Source of the DNA: Chitinophaga sancti
GTDB lineage: Bacteria > Bacteroidota > Bacteroidia > Chitinophagales > Chitinophagaceae
Assembly: GCF_034424315.1 (NCBI RefSeq)
Contig: NZ_CP139972.1
Coordinates: 434,001 to 498,000, forward strand
Length of the DNA stretch: 64,000 bases
Direction of reading: 5' to 3'
Shown here: piece after piece, positions 15,770 through 23,914 of the stretch
Layout of the letters: each line of letters opens with the position of its first letter
How positions within the stretch are numbered: the first letter of the stretch is position 1
Translations under genes and position numbers: made by a program
Notes under the pieces: generated by a model
The model's input: the letters and a program-made list of their open reading frames with translations, nothing else
Told to the model about the DNA's origin: nothing
The model's database searches: none

Positions 15770-17689
15770 ATGTTTCCAAAACTAGCATTACCTATGGCCG
15801 CCAGCATCTTGTATGCACTGACGCTGCCGGCACAGGATAAAATAAATGAATTAGACGCTGTAACCGTTACTGCCACTGTAAATCCGGTAGTCAGCTCAAA
15901 AACCGGCCGCAACTTATTCGTAATAAAAGGAGAGGACATTGCCAAAATGCCTGTCCACTCAATAGATGAGGTACTTCGCTTTATACCAGGTGTAGAAGTA
16001 CAGTCCAAAGGCCCTATGGGCGCAGGTAGCGACATCGTGATCCGTGGTGGCACCTTCCAGCAGGTATTAGTGATCCTGGACGGTATGCGTGTAAACGATC
16101 CCAATACCGGCCACTTCAGTAGCTATATTCCCATCAATCCTGCAGAAATCGATCATATCGAAGTGCTGAAAGGCGCATCCTCCGCCATCTACGGCTCTGA
16201 TGCTGTAGGTGGTGTGATCCACATCATCACAAAGACATTTGCAACTAACAAGCATAGCGTACCCACCAGTCAGTTCACCGCAGGTGCTACCGGTGGAGCA
16301 TATGGTTTATTTAACGCGAATGCAAATGCTTATTATACCACAAATAAACTGGCGGTTAATATCGGTGGCCAGACGAATAATGCCGACGGTCAGCCACAAC
16401 GTGGTATTGATGGCTATTTCCATCTGCACACGATCTCCGGCTCTGCCAGCTATCAGCTGAGTGATAACTGGAAACTCTCTTACCGCCTGAGTTATGACGA
16501 TAGAAAGTTTGCCGCGCAGAACTTTTATACCACCTATGCCAGTGATACTGCCAGCGAAAAATTGTCTACCTGGTGGCAGCAACTGAACCTGCAATATCGT
16601 AAGAACAAAAATGCATTCAGTCTGATGGCGGGTTATAAAAACATGAATGACCACTACGTATACAATCCTGTTTCCATTGCAAATGATAACCGTAGTAAGT
16701 TATACCAGTCACTCGCAATTTACGAGCATACATTCAACGAAAATATCAGCTTTGTAGCAGGTGGTCAGTTCCAGCAAAAGAGCATCGTCTCCAATGACAG
16801 GGGCAACCATACCGTAAACCAGGCAGCTGGTTTTACTTCCATGACCGCAACGATCTGGAATGCTCTGACACTGAGTCCAGCATTACGTTTGGACTGGGAT
16901 GAGCGCAGTGGTGCTGAACTGGTACCTCAGCTGAATGCCAGCTATAAAGCAGGTCAGTTCCAGATTCGTGGTAGTGCAGGTAAAACCATCCGTAATGCGG
17001 ACTTCACCGAGCGCTATAACAACAATAACAAGACCCTCGTTACAAGTGGTAAGATTGGTAATCCTGACCTGAAAGCAGAGCGCTCTTTTAGCTATGAAGC
17101 AGGTGCAGATTACTTTGGTAAATACATCCGTGTATCCACTACCTTATTCCAGCGCAGGTACAATGACCTGATCGACTGGACTACCACCTCATATGATAAC
17201 ATGCCTTACAAGCATAACCTGTCTCCAACAGGTACCTATTCCCTGGCATCCAATATTTCTAAAATGGTAACCAGCGGGGTAGAAGGAGATCTCCAGTTTA
17301 CGAAAACTTACAAGGAGAAACATACAGTGAGTGCTACTGCCGGTGTTACCTGGTTGTACTCTGATATCCAGGAAGGGCAGCAATCCTTTTACATTGCCTC
17401 ACATGCACGTTTTCTGCTGAATGGTATGTTGTCTTACCGCAACCAGTTATTCGGCGTGAGTGTAAATGGACTGTATAAAGTGAGAGACCCGCAGGCTGTA
17501 AAAGGTATCAATGGTGCGGTGACGAAGGAGTATTTTGTAGCGAGTGTGAAAGCTGATGTATTCGTGATAAAGAATAAACTGAGCTTGTCAGTAGAAGCGG
17601 ACAATGTATTCAATAAGAATTATGCAGATCTTACAGGCGCACAGATGCCAGGAAGATGGTTGATGGGTGGCGCAAGGATTACATTATAG
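15770..17689 (+). CDS. TonB-dependent outer-membrane receptor (BtuB-like)
   Basis: A 639-residue receptor with a signal-like N-terminus (MFPKLALPMAASILYALTLPA). A TonB-box-like region (INELDAVTVTATVNP) leads into the plug domain, with SIDEVLRFIPGVEVQSKG, DIVIRGGTFQQVLVILDGMRVNDP and IEVLKGASSAIYGSDAVGGVIHIITK. About 480 residues of alternating beta-barrel sequence end in the expected C-terminal strand (MPGRWLMGGARITL). Size and plug wording match BtuB/CirA-type receptors rather than the larger SusC type, and no SusD partner is adjacent. Substrate (cobalamin, siderophore or other chelate) is not decidable. Own promoter at 15737. Confidence 0.93.
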   Translation: MFPKLALPMAASILYALTLPAQDKINELDAVTVTATVNPVVSSKTGRNLFVIKGEDIAKMPVHSIDEVLRFIPGVEVQSKGPMGAGSDIVIRGGTFQQVLVILDGMRVNDPNTGHFSSYIPINPAEIDHIEVLKGASSAIYGSDAVGGVIHIITKTFATNKHSVPTSQFTAGATGGAYGLFNANANAYYTTNKLAVNIGGQTNNADGQPQRGIDGYFHLHTISGSASYQLSDNWKLSYRLSYDDRKFAAQNFYTTYASDTASEKLSTWWQQLNLQYRKNKNAFSLMAGYKNMNDHYVYNPVSIANDNRSKLYQSLAIYEHTFNENISFVAGGQFQQKSIVSNDRGNHTVNQAAGFTSMTATIWNALTLSPALRLDWDERSGAELVPQLNASYKAGQFQIRGSAGKTIRNADFTERYNNNNKTLVTSGKIGNPDLKAERSFSYEAGADYFGKYIRVSTTLFQRRYNDLIDWTTTSYDNMPYKHNLSPTGTYSLASNISKMVTSGVEGDLQFTKTYKEKHTVSATAGVTWLYSDIQEGQQSFYIASHARFLLNGMLSYRNQLFGVSVNGLYKVRDPQAVKGINGAVTKEYFVASVKADVFVIKNKLSLSVEADNVFNKNYADLTGAQMPGRWLMGGARITL

Positions 17690-17820
17690 GAAAAGCATCG
17701 CCTTAATGGAAAGTATCACTTTTAAAGGAAGGTTTCACTTTTAAAGGAAAGCATAACCTTAAACAGAGTGCATTACCTTTAAAGGAAAGTATCACTTTAA
17801 ACAGAAAGCATCACCCATTA
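17690..17820 (+). repeat. Seven degenerate tandem units of 18-20 bp
   Basis: Directly after the TonB receptor stop are seven imperfect head-to-tail units of 18-20 bp, approximating GGAAAGTATCACTTTTAAA; variants include GGAAGGTTTCACTTTTAAA, CAGAGTGCATTACCTTTAAA and CAGAAAGCATCACCCATTAA. No coding potential and no spacer pattern as in CRISPR. It lies in the 3' UTR of the receptor and the intergenic space to the convergent MFS gene. Confidence 0.8.
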
Positions 17821-17855
17821 AGCCCCCCCTTACAACAAAGCCTCTCCTTATAAAA

Positions 17856-17968
17856 CAAGGGCTTGTATCAACAGTAACTTCATGGCATTGCGCATTGCAT
17901 TAGCAATCCCGCTCTCCGCCAGTCATCCGGATTAGATCCTGGAAATGTTACCCTTGATACGAGCCCTT
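17856..17968. repeat. Long-range inverted repeat across the end of the MFS gene
   Basis: AAGGGCTTGTATCA (17856-17869) and TGATACGAGCCCTT (17955-17968) are complementary over 14 bp with one wobble, separated by 85 nt. The right arm is inside the last codons of the MFS gene. It may serve as a terminator for the convergent genes, but there is no clean T-run. Confidence 0.45.
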
Positions 17969-19278
17969 TTTCTATACAATAACCTCGCAATTGAAAACCC
18001 TGCGACGATACACAGCAACCACAATGGCCGGCTGTCCAGCGCTGCTGACCCATGCGACATAAATATCGAAATCAGCGGCAAGCCTATACCACCTCCCACA
18101 AAGTAAGCCGTATTAATCAAACTGGCAGCAATCCCCAAATGTTCTGAAGGCACATGCTCCATGGCAATAACGGTATAGCCGGTATAACAAAGCGTCATCC
18201 CTATACCAGCTATCCATGCACCACCTGCCAGCAGAAAAGCCAAACTATGTATCTGCACGGCGAGTACCAATGACAATGCACCTGCGAGCATCGCTACCGC
18301 CCCACCCATGGCTATCTTTTTAGGCGAGAACCTTTTTGATAATGCAGGCAATCCAAACCTCCCTAACAACATAGAGATGATATTAAAAGGCATCATCAAA
18401 AAACCTGACTGCGCCGCAGTAAAACCAAAGTTTTGCTGCACAAGAAAACTCATTAAAAACAAGTACCCGGTGAACAGGACGCCCAATAAAAAGAATAACA
18501 GCGTACCCTTTCGCAGTGATGATAATAGCAGTACCCTGAGATCTAATAATGGATCCCCCTGTGTGTTGAGCCGGTAATATAAAAACCAGGCAGATACCGA
18601 TAAAACTATTATTGAAATAATCAGGTAATTCCCTTCTGTGATCTTAGACAAACAGAGCATGCCCAGCACCAATGCAATCGCAGCAGGAAGATCCGGTAAT
18701 TTGGCCGCCGTTTTTACATCTTTTTCCAGGTAGATATAAGCAATCACCAGGATCACCAATAATATCGGTACATTGATGAGGAACACCCATGGCCATCCCC
18801 AGTAATTCGCGATAATTCCACCTACAGACACGCCACCCGCAGAACCCGTGGCGGCAAAGGAACCAAAGATCCCCATCGCCTTTCCGCGTTCATGTGGTTC
18901 AGAAAAGTAGTAATTGACAATTGAAAATGCGGCAGGCATTAACAAGGCAGCACCCAGGCCCTGCAATGCCCTGAATAAAATTAGATGATGGAGGGTATGC
19001 GTCAAACCCGCACCCAGAGAGGTCAGCAGGAAGATGGTACATCCTGCCATGAAGATGGTTTTCCTGCCCAGGTAGTCAGATAATTTTCCTCCTAAGATTA
19101 AAAAACTACCATAGATCAGGATATAAATACTTTGAATTTTGTACCCGGAATCGTTCGTCAATCCCAGGTCAGCTTCAATTTTCGGCAATGCCAGGTTTAC
19201 AATCGCGATGTCGAGGGCTTCTACAAATATGCCCATAGAGGCGATGGCTAAAACAAGATGCTTATTCAGTGATCGCAT
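17932..19278 (-). CDS. MFS transporter, DHA2 (EmrB/QacA-like) drug efflux
   Basis: A 448-residue major-facilitator permease with 12-14 hydrophobic segments. TM1 carries FVEALDIAIVNLALPKIEADL, typical of DHA2 exporters. The cytoplasmic loop 2-3 has GGKLSDYLGRKTIFMAG (motif A), followed by LFRALQGLGAALLMPAAFSIV (motif B) and GSAGGVSVGGIIANYWGWPWVFLINVP (motif C, antiporter signature). Likely a proton-driven exporter of drugs or metabolites in the inner membrane. The ATG at 19278 lies within the end of a degenerate HAD gene (13-bp overlap), so it may be transcribed from that gene's old promoter region. Convergent with the TonB receptor. Confidence 0.92.
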   Translation of the reverse strand: MRSLNKHLVLAIASMGIFVEALDIAIVNLALPKIEADLGLTNDSGYKIQSIYILIYGSFLILGGKLSDYLGRKTIFMAGCTIFLLTSLGAGLTHTLHHLILFRALQGLGAALLMPAAFSIVNYYFSEPHERGKAMGIFGSFAATGSAGGVSVGGIIANYWGWPWVFLINVPILLVILVIAYIYLEKDVKTAAKLPDLPAAIALVLGMLCLSKITEGNYLIISIIVLSVSAWFLYYRLNTQGDPLLDLRVLLLSSLRKGTLLFFLLGVLFTGYLFLMSFLVQQNFGFTAAQSGFLMMPFNIISMLLGRFGLPALSKRFSPKKIAMGGAVAMLAGALSLVLAVQIHSLAFLLAGGAWIAGIGMTLCYTGYTVIAMEHVPSEHLGIAASLINTAYFVGGGIGLPLISIFMSHGSAALDSRPLWLLCIVAGFSIARLLYRKRARIKGNISRI

Positions 19279-19652
19279 ATGGTATCGGAAGTAATTTGGC
19301 TAATAAAAGTTTCCACCCCTCCCTGTATGATCACTGGTTTATTCAACACATCCCGGCTTTTACCAGGGTAGGCGGTGGGAACCGTGTTTGCTGTGATTCG
19401 CAGCGCGGTTTCCGGCATCGGTAAGGTAAGGGCCTTTACTCCATGTCCATACCGCAACATATGGGCTATTTCGGTCTTAAAAAGCTCTTTGGCGCTAAGG
19501 TACGCTGGCCGGAAATTTTCAGGCATAGTGGTAAACTGTTTTTCTGCCCCGGGGAACCCGGTTTCATTTACCCATAGATTATCATCCGCATCCCATGCGA
19601 AGACATTAATATGATGATGCATAAATTCTTTAATTTTTGGCGATGATGGCAA
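19266..19652 (-). pseudogene. Truncated, degenerate HAD hydrolase paralogue
   Basis: A 128-residue frame that aligns along its length with the first half of the intact HAD protein at 12570-13274. Matching blocks are INVFAWDADDNLW versus VKVIAFDADDTLW, YGHGVKALTLPMPETALRIT versus YGYGIKPYSLSMIETVIRIT, and LNKPVIIQGGVETFISQ versus LAKPIELLEDVELVLQS. The motif I Thr is replaced by Asn. Motifs II, III and IV (the rest of the catalytic core) are absent because the frame stops just inside the MFS gene start. It cannot be an active phosphatase. Best read as a decaying duplicate cut off by the MFS gene; a retained truncated regulator is less likely. Confidence 0.7.
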
Positions 19653-19662
19653 AACTATTATC

Positions 19663-19693
19663 TATTTTTGTTCGAAACCAGGACATTTGTCCT
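19663..19693 (+). promoter_or_regulatory. Promoter and palindromic operator candidate of a Crp/Fnr gene
   Basis: TTTG (19636-19639), a 23-nt spacer and a perfect -7 element TATTTTTG (19663-19670) lie 34 nt before the ATG at 19705. A perfect palindrome AGGACA-TT-TGTCCT (19680-19693) follows at the expected transcription start, a fit for autoregulation. Confidence 0.55.
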
Positions 19694-19704
19694 ACCTAGT
19701 TAAT

Positions 19705-20307
19705 ATGCTTAGAACAAATCCATATTTCTTGTCATTTGCCAATAGCCTGGAAAGTCAGCCCGTAAAATGCTTTAACGCGGGAGAGCGCTTGATGGTTCAG
19801 GATAAAAATGCCAGGGAGATCATGATTTTGAAGAGTGGGGTGACAAAATGTTATCGCTCGGAGGAGAATGGGAAGGAATTGATCTTTGAGTTCCTGGGGA
19901 AGGGGGAGATCCTGGGAGATCTGGAAACGATCCTGCGCAGGGTATGCCTGTGTAGTGTGGAGGCGATTACGCCGGTAGAGGCCTATGTGTTTTCACTGGC
20001 GGATTTTGATGGGTTGATCGATTCGGATAAGACTTTTCACAGGAAATTGCTGGAAGAACTGGCACTTCGTATTTATCAGACATCTACGAGGGCGTCCTAC
20101 CAGCAAAATTATCCTGTTGAGTATTCCCTGATAAAGTTTTTGATGATACAAAAAGAGCAGCAGTTGTCATTCAGCAAGCAGGACATTGCTGATTACCTGG
20201 CAATCACTGTACGGAGTTTGAACAGAACTGTCAAGCAATTGCGGGAAGGGGCGGTGAATCCTGAACTGGCGGAAGGAGAGCTGAAACAATTGCTGAGTGA
20301 TTTATAG
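19705..20307 (+). CDS. Crp/Fnr-family transcriptional regulator
   Basis: A regulator of about 200 residues. The N-terminal cyclic-nucleotide-binding-like beta barrel includes FNAGERLMVQDKNAREIMILKSGVTKCYR, FEFLGKGEILGDLE and AITPVEAYVFSLADFDGL. A long dimerisation helix and a C-terminal winged HTH (LSFSKQDIADYLAITVRSLNRTVKQLRE) follow. No Fe-S cysteine cluster of the FNR type is visible, so a small-molecule or redox ligand is more likely. I chose ATG 19705 over the TTG at 19687 because the latter lies in the palindrome just after the promoter. Its stop is 1 bp from the stop of the convergent VOC gene. Divergent from the HAD remnant and MFS exporter, which it may regulate (inference). Confidence 0.88.
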   Translation: MLRTNPYFLSFANSLESQPVKCFNAGERLMVQDKNAREIMILKSGVTKCYRSEENGKELIFEFLGKGEILGDLETILRRVCLCSVEAITPVEAYVFSLADFDGLIDSDKTFHRKLLEELALRIYQTSTRASYQQNYPVEYSLIKFLMIQKEQQLSFSKQDIADYLAITVRSLNRTVKQLREGAVNPELAEGELKQLLSDL

Positions 20308-20308
20308 A

Positions 20309-20719
20309 TCACTGCTCCGCATGCAAGCCCACCTTATTCCCTTCTGAATCTATAATAATCCCGATAAACCCTGCCGGAATCAGCGTTTTAGGCACTACCA
20401 CTTTCCCGCCTGCCGGCCCCACCTTATCCAACACCTTTTGCAGATCCGGACTGGCATTAATATACACAACTGTGCCATTCCCCGAAGGCTGATTCCTGTC
20501 CGATTTAGACAATACTCCTGTTACCCTGCCCGATGTCGCCTGCACCACTTCCGGGTTATACGGGAAAAACAGCGCCTCAACTCCACCATCGTTCCGCTTC
20601 ACCAGCTCAATGTCCAGGATCGTTTCATAAAACGCTTTCGCCCTTTCAATATCCGACACGGGAATTTCAAACCAGGTAACTACATTCGTCTGTGCATCAA
20701 TTTTTTTCAGTAAGGACAT
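20309..20719 (-). CDS. VOC/glyoxalase-family protein
   Basis: A 136-residue vicinal-oxygen-chelate fold protein: TWFEIPVSDIERAKAFYETIL starts the first beta-alpha-beta unit, GVEALFFPYNP follows, and the second unit holds GTVVYINASPDLQKVLDKV and FIGIIIDSEGNKVGLHAEQ. This is the PhnB/YdcJ-like single-domain VOC type; metal ligands cannot be assigned with confidence (His is nearly absent), so it may bind rather than catalyse. It lies 63 bp after the Crp/Fnr gene at 20783 on the same strand and is probably in the same operon as that regulator and the alpha/beta hydrolase. Confidence 0.85.
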   Translation of the reverse strand: MSLLKKIDAQTNVVTWFEIPVSDIERAKAFYETILDIELVKRNDGGVEALFFPYNPEVVQATSGRVTGVLSKSDRNQPSGNGTVVYINASPDLQKVLDKVGPAGGKVVVPKTLIPAGFIGIIIDSEGNKVGLHAEQ

Positions 20720-20782
20720 AATGATTCGTTTTTTGTTACTGCAAAATTGTACAATAACAAAAAGCAGACCCTGTGACGATCG

Positions 20783-21352
20783 TCACATAATTCTTCTTTT
20801 CCGGATCCGGCTCAGCGTTTCTCTTGCCACGCCCAGAAAGGAAGCCAGCTGGGAAAGCGGTACCCGCTGAATCATAGCAGGGTGATGTGTTTCCAGGTAT
20901 TGCAGGCGATCCTGTGCGGAGTACAGTTTAAAGAGTGTAGAAAATTCTTCCTGTTTGCTGGCAAACAATCTCACACAATTTCGCCCAAGATGCTCAATTT
21001 CTATATATTGCTGTGCAATGCTGAAAAGCCTGCTTTTATCAAAAATAACCACGCATAGCGGTTCACAGGCAATGAGATTGTAAGCAGATACCTGCCCGCT
21101 ACCAAAGCTGCTGATATTGGTGGCAATATCATTTTCAAAGAAAAACCCTGTATTCTTTACAATGCCATCCAGGTTATAGTAACTTTTACAATACCCACTT
21201 TCAATGTAAAATAGTGATTGACAAACCTGCCCTTCTTTTAGTAATAATTCATTTTTTGCAAAGGTTTTTGCTGTCAGTGCGGGTTGCAGGGCTGTCCAGC
21301 TTTCGTCAGAGAAATCAGTCAGGGAACGGATATAGGTTAGAAGACGGTTCAT
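20783..21352 (-). CDS. Crp/Fnr-family transcriptional regulator
   Basis: A regulator of about 189 residues. It has a cNMP-binding-like barrel (KNELLLKEGQVCQSLFYIESGYCKSYY; VVIFDKSRLFSIAQ) and a C-terminal winged HTH (VPLSQLASFLGVARETLSRIRKRR). The ATG at 21352 overlaps the hydrolase stop as ATGA, giving translational coupling; the longer frame from 21373 would overlap the hydrolase further and lacks support. The class resembles Bacteroidota Crp proteins that control neighbouring small operons. Operon order is hydrolase, Crp/Fnr, VOC protein. Confidence 0.88.
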   Translation of the reverse strand: MNRLLTYIRSLTDFSDESWTALQPALTAKTFAKNELLLKEGQVCQSLFYIESGYCKSYYNLDGIVKNTGFFFENDIATNISSFGSGQVSAYNLIACEPLCVVIFDKSRLFSIAQQYIEIEHLGRNCVRLFASKQEEFSTLFKLYSAQDRLQYLETHHPAMIQRVPLSQLASFLGVARETLSRIRKRRIM

Positions 21353-22008
21353 TTTATTTTCTTTTTCACCCACTCTTTTGTCGCGGCACTGAGCACAGGT
21401 ATCATATCCTTATTCTTCCCGGCCTTAAAGGAATGATCTGCTCCTTCCAGTTTCACAAGACTGGCTTTTTTTAATGATTGGCAAACGGATTCAATCATAT
21501 CCCAGTTAGCCAGCGTATCTTTGGTACCCTGAAGGAAGAGCATGGGTACCTTTACATCCTGTAAATGTGCCGCCCTGTCTATGGAAGGTTTGCCTGCAGC
21601 ATGCAAAGGGAAACCATAAAAGATTAAACCTGTGACGTCTTTCCTATGATTGGCAGAGAGATATTGAGAAGACATACGTCCGCCAAAACTTTTGCCGGCT
21701 ACAAAGAGGGGGAGGGCCGGGTACAATTCCCTGGCCTGATCGATGGCCGCGGCAATGGCCTGCCAGGCAACAGCGGGAGAGTCAGGACGCTTCTTTTGTT
21801 GTTCTGTAAACGGGAAATTAAATCTTAACGTCGCAATCCCTGCACCTGCCAGCGCGGTAGCCAATGCTTCCATAAAAGTATGCTGCATATTAGCGCCTGC
21901 ACCATGTGCTAATGTCAGGATACATATAGGCTTTTCCGGGAGCATGCATATTGCGGAAACAGCCCCGGGAGCCGCTGATACGGGCAGCGATAGATTTTTA
22001 ATCTCCAT
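21349..22008 (-). CDS. Alpha/beta hydrolase, dienelactone-hydrolase/KANL3-like
   Basis: A 219-residue cytoplasmic alpha/beta hydrolase with LTLAHGAGANMQH (oxyanion region), the nucleophile elbow GKSFGGRM, FLQGTKDTLA (catalytic Asp) and LEGADHSFK (catalytic His). The pattern matches the KANL3/Tex30-like family of small hydrolases. Substrate unknown. It is the first gene of an operon with the Crp/Fnr regulator (ATGA overlap) and the VOC protein. A perfect -7 element lies 22 nt upstream at 22031-22038. Confidence 0.88.
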   Translation of the reverse strand: MEIKNLSLPVSAAPGAVSAICMLPEKPICILTLAHGAGANMQHTFMEALATALAGAGIATLRFNFPFTEQQKKRPDSPAVAWQAIAAAIDQARELYPALPLFVAGKSFGGRMSSQYLSANHRKDVTGLIFYGFPLHAAGKPSIDRAAHLQDVKVPMLFLQGTKDTLANWDMIESVCQSLKKASLVKLEGADHSFKAGKNKDMIPVLSAATKEWVKKKIK

Positions 22009-22030
22009 AAATCACGATTGAAACAGTGTT

Positions 22031-22038
22031 CAAAGATA
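22031..22038 (-). promoter_or_regulatory. -7 promoter element of the hydrolase-Crp-VOC operon
   Basis: Minus-strand TATCTTTG, a perfect TAnnTTTG match 22 nt before the ATG at 22008. The divergent gene at 22059 has a one-mismatch element (TACATTTA, 22048-22055) just 3 nt before its ATG. Confidence 0.5.
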
Positions 22039-22058
22039 ATAAATAGCTACATTTACTT

Positions 22059-22775
22059 ATGGTTGTTAACATTCAGGAAGTAAACGATCCCCGTGTAAGG
22101 GAAAAAATTATTGAGCATGACGAACTAGGAGGTGTCTTAGGGATCTTTGTGTATTCAATATCAGCCAATTATGAGGGGAAAATGCCTGCTGAATACGAGG
22201 CTCATATGATGGTTGCCCGTCAAACGATGGCAAAGATCATTTATAATTGGAATCTGCACATCAACAAGGTAGCACCCAAAGGGCAACGCGAAAATATCCC
22301 TAACCTGCCCGTACTCAATTACAAAATGCTGGACGAAAGTGGTACTAAAATAGACCTCGAAACATTCCTGGGGCCCTGTTTTGATGTGGACAAAATGAAA
22401 CCCATCGTTCGTGGAGAGCTGGGGAATGATACCATGAATTCCTACTTTTATTACGATGGGGAAGAAACCCCCGCCGACGTTCTATACATGCATACCCGGC
22501 CCGATGATGGGGTACATGGGGCATTTATCTATGCCCTGATCGAGCCACCCTATTCCATGAAGTTCGAACAAAGCATCCTAAAGAAAGGAGCATATGTACT
22601 TGACTTTATCAACTTTTTCTTTGACGATCTGCACCAGCTGGAAATCTACACCTGGAGCACAGATTGCTCTAATTTCTTTGACTCGGGCAAGGAATGGTGG
22701 GGCACCTATTTCTGGACAGTTTACAACCCGGTAAAGAACCGTTATATAGGTATTGTAGGGTCCTCGACGGACTAA
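22059..22775 (+). CDS. Hypothetical protein, 238 residues, no recognised domain
   Basis: A soluble acidic protein with mixed alpha/beta character. An N-terminal helix-rich part (YEAHMMVARQTMAKIIYNWNLHINKVAP) is followed by a beta-rich half ending in SNFFDSGKEWWGTYFWTVYNP. The Trp/Tyr-rich C-terminus (EWWGTYFWTV) is reminiscent of immunity or SUKH-like proteins, which often end in aromatic strands, but I cannot place it in a family. No signal peptide. A weak promoter lies immediately before the ATG. Followed by a tiny frame and, 1.1 kb on, by a SUKH-like gene. Confidence 0.65.
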   Translation: MVVNIQEVNDPRVREKIIEHDELGGVLGIFVYSISANYEGKMPAEYEAHMMVARQTMAKIIYNWNLHINKVAPKGQRENIPNLPVLNYKMLDESGTKIDLETFLGPCFDVDKMKPIVRGELGNDTMNSYFYYDGEETPADVLYMHTRPDDGVHGAFIYALIEPPYSMKFEQSILKKGAYVLDFINFFFDDLHQLEIYTWSTDCSNFFDSGKEWWGTYFWTVYNPVKNRYIGIVGSSTD

Positions 22776-22780
22776 AACGT

Positions 22781-23002
22781 ATGTACATAACAGGTACATG
22801 TCGCTGGCGAATCCAGGTGCAATCATTGAGGAACGATCAACACCTGGATCCATTGAATCAATGCCTGTTTAGTATGCTGCATTCGAGTTATCTCAACTGG
22901 CAACCCGATGCAAATATCAGAAAGGAAAGACTGGCTAAGCTGAAAGCGGAAGCCAGTAGCTATCCTGTCTATATCAGTGCAGTCATCAACCGGTTAAAAT
23001 AA
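22781..23002 (+). CDS. Possible small protein, 73 residues
   Basis: A short frame starting at ATG 22781, 5 bp after the preceding stop, giving a basic, Arg/Lys-rich product (CRWRIQVQSLRNDQHLDPLN; IRKERLAKLKAEASSYPVY). The last 9 bp overlap the convergent MBL gene. No domain is recognised. Placement right behind 22059-22775 suggests a two-gene unit, but it could be chance. Confidence 0.35.
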   Translation: MYITGTCRWRIQVQSLRNDQHLDPLNQCLFSMLHSSYLNWQPDANIRKERLAKLKAEASSYPVYISAVINRLK

Positions 23003-23872
23003 TGCAGACAACGGCTTCGTTGACAATATATCAAAAACCGTCTGACCCGGTAGCACCCGGTATACAGGAATCTTAATATCGTATTGCCGGCATAATGCTA
23101 CGATACTACTATCAATCTGTTCATTTGAATACCTGGAAGAAAAATGCCCCAATATCAGGGTTTCTATATTGGTCTGCTTAACACCGATCAATACATCTTC
23201 CAGCCTGCTGTGCTTATTCCTGTGAGACTGACTCTCTACTTCATCACCCAGGAATGTCGCCTCATGGATCAGTACTTTCGCATTGTTCCAGTATTCAAAA
23301 TTCTCCGCGGGCGTATCCCCTGTGTAGCATAACAGGACCGTCTCTACTAAGATATGTGTCGCTTCCCTGCCTAAGTGATCAATCACCTTTTTAATCTCCA
23401 GTGGCGGGAGCGACAGATATGCTGCCTTTAGTTTGTACCTCACCTGCACTACTTTGAATCCAAAGCTTTTGATTACCTGCGCAGGTGCAGGCACATGATT
23501 GTTGCGCAGGGCTTCTACATACACATCCTTCTTAATCCAGACACGCTCCCTGTCTGCCAGCGGATGCCATACCGTGCCAACTACATGCGGATCAAATTTC
23601 ACAGAGAAATCCCTGAGGGCAGGAAAGGATTTGCTGTCTTTCGGATAATGGATAATAGGAAAACCCTCCCTGGCATTCAGCTGGTTAACCTGCAATAACC
23701 CGGTGATGTGGTCTCTGTCAGGATGAGAAATAAATATGTTTTCAATCTTCCTGCTCTTTTGTAACATGGCAGACATCATCCCGTCTCCACAGTCAAACAG
23801 TAAACCTAATTCTTCAATAAAATACCAGGTAGAAAATAAAGCAGTTGAATATCCGGAAATTGTCAGGGTCAT
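22994..23872 (-). CDS. MBL-fold protein, ribonuclease Z-like
   Basis: An MBL-fold protein of about 292 residues. The metal motif is FISHPDRDHITGL, an HxDxDH variant in which the second His of the canonical HxHxDH is Asp, as in some ComEC-type proteins. The late part follows the RNase Z/ElaC layout with LLCYTGDTP, VLIHEATFLGDEVE and the HSRLEDVLIG/LILGHFSSRY segments. It may process RNA or another phosphodiester; tRNA 3' processing by the housekeeping RNase Z is not implied. I chose ATG 23872 (MTLTISGYSTALFSTWYFIEE), since the family starts just before the first strands and the longer frame overlaps the divergent gene at 23915. Confidence 0.82.
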   Translation of the reverse strand: MTLTISGYSTALFSTWYFIEELGLLFDCGDGMMSAMLQKSRKIENIFISHPDRDHITGLLQVNQLNAREGFPIIHYPKDSKSFPALRDFSVKFDPHVVGTVWHPLADRERVWIKKDVYVEALRNNHVPAPAQVIKSFGFKVVQVRYKLKAAYLSLPPLEIKKVIDHLGREATHILVETVLLCYTGDTPAENFEYWNNAKVLIHEATFLGDEVESQSHRNKHSRLEDVLIGVKQTNIETLILGHFSSRYSNEQIDSSIVALCRQYDIKIPVYRVLPGQTVFDILSTKPLSALF

Positions 23873-23914
23873 AATGCCTAAAATTAGGATATTAGCAACA
23901 ATAAAAGGAAATCC

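Noticed and set aside
17690..17820. CRISPR array
   Set aside because: Units are contiguous and degenerate with no spacers.
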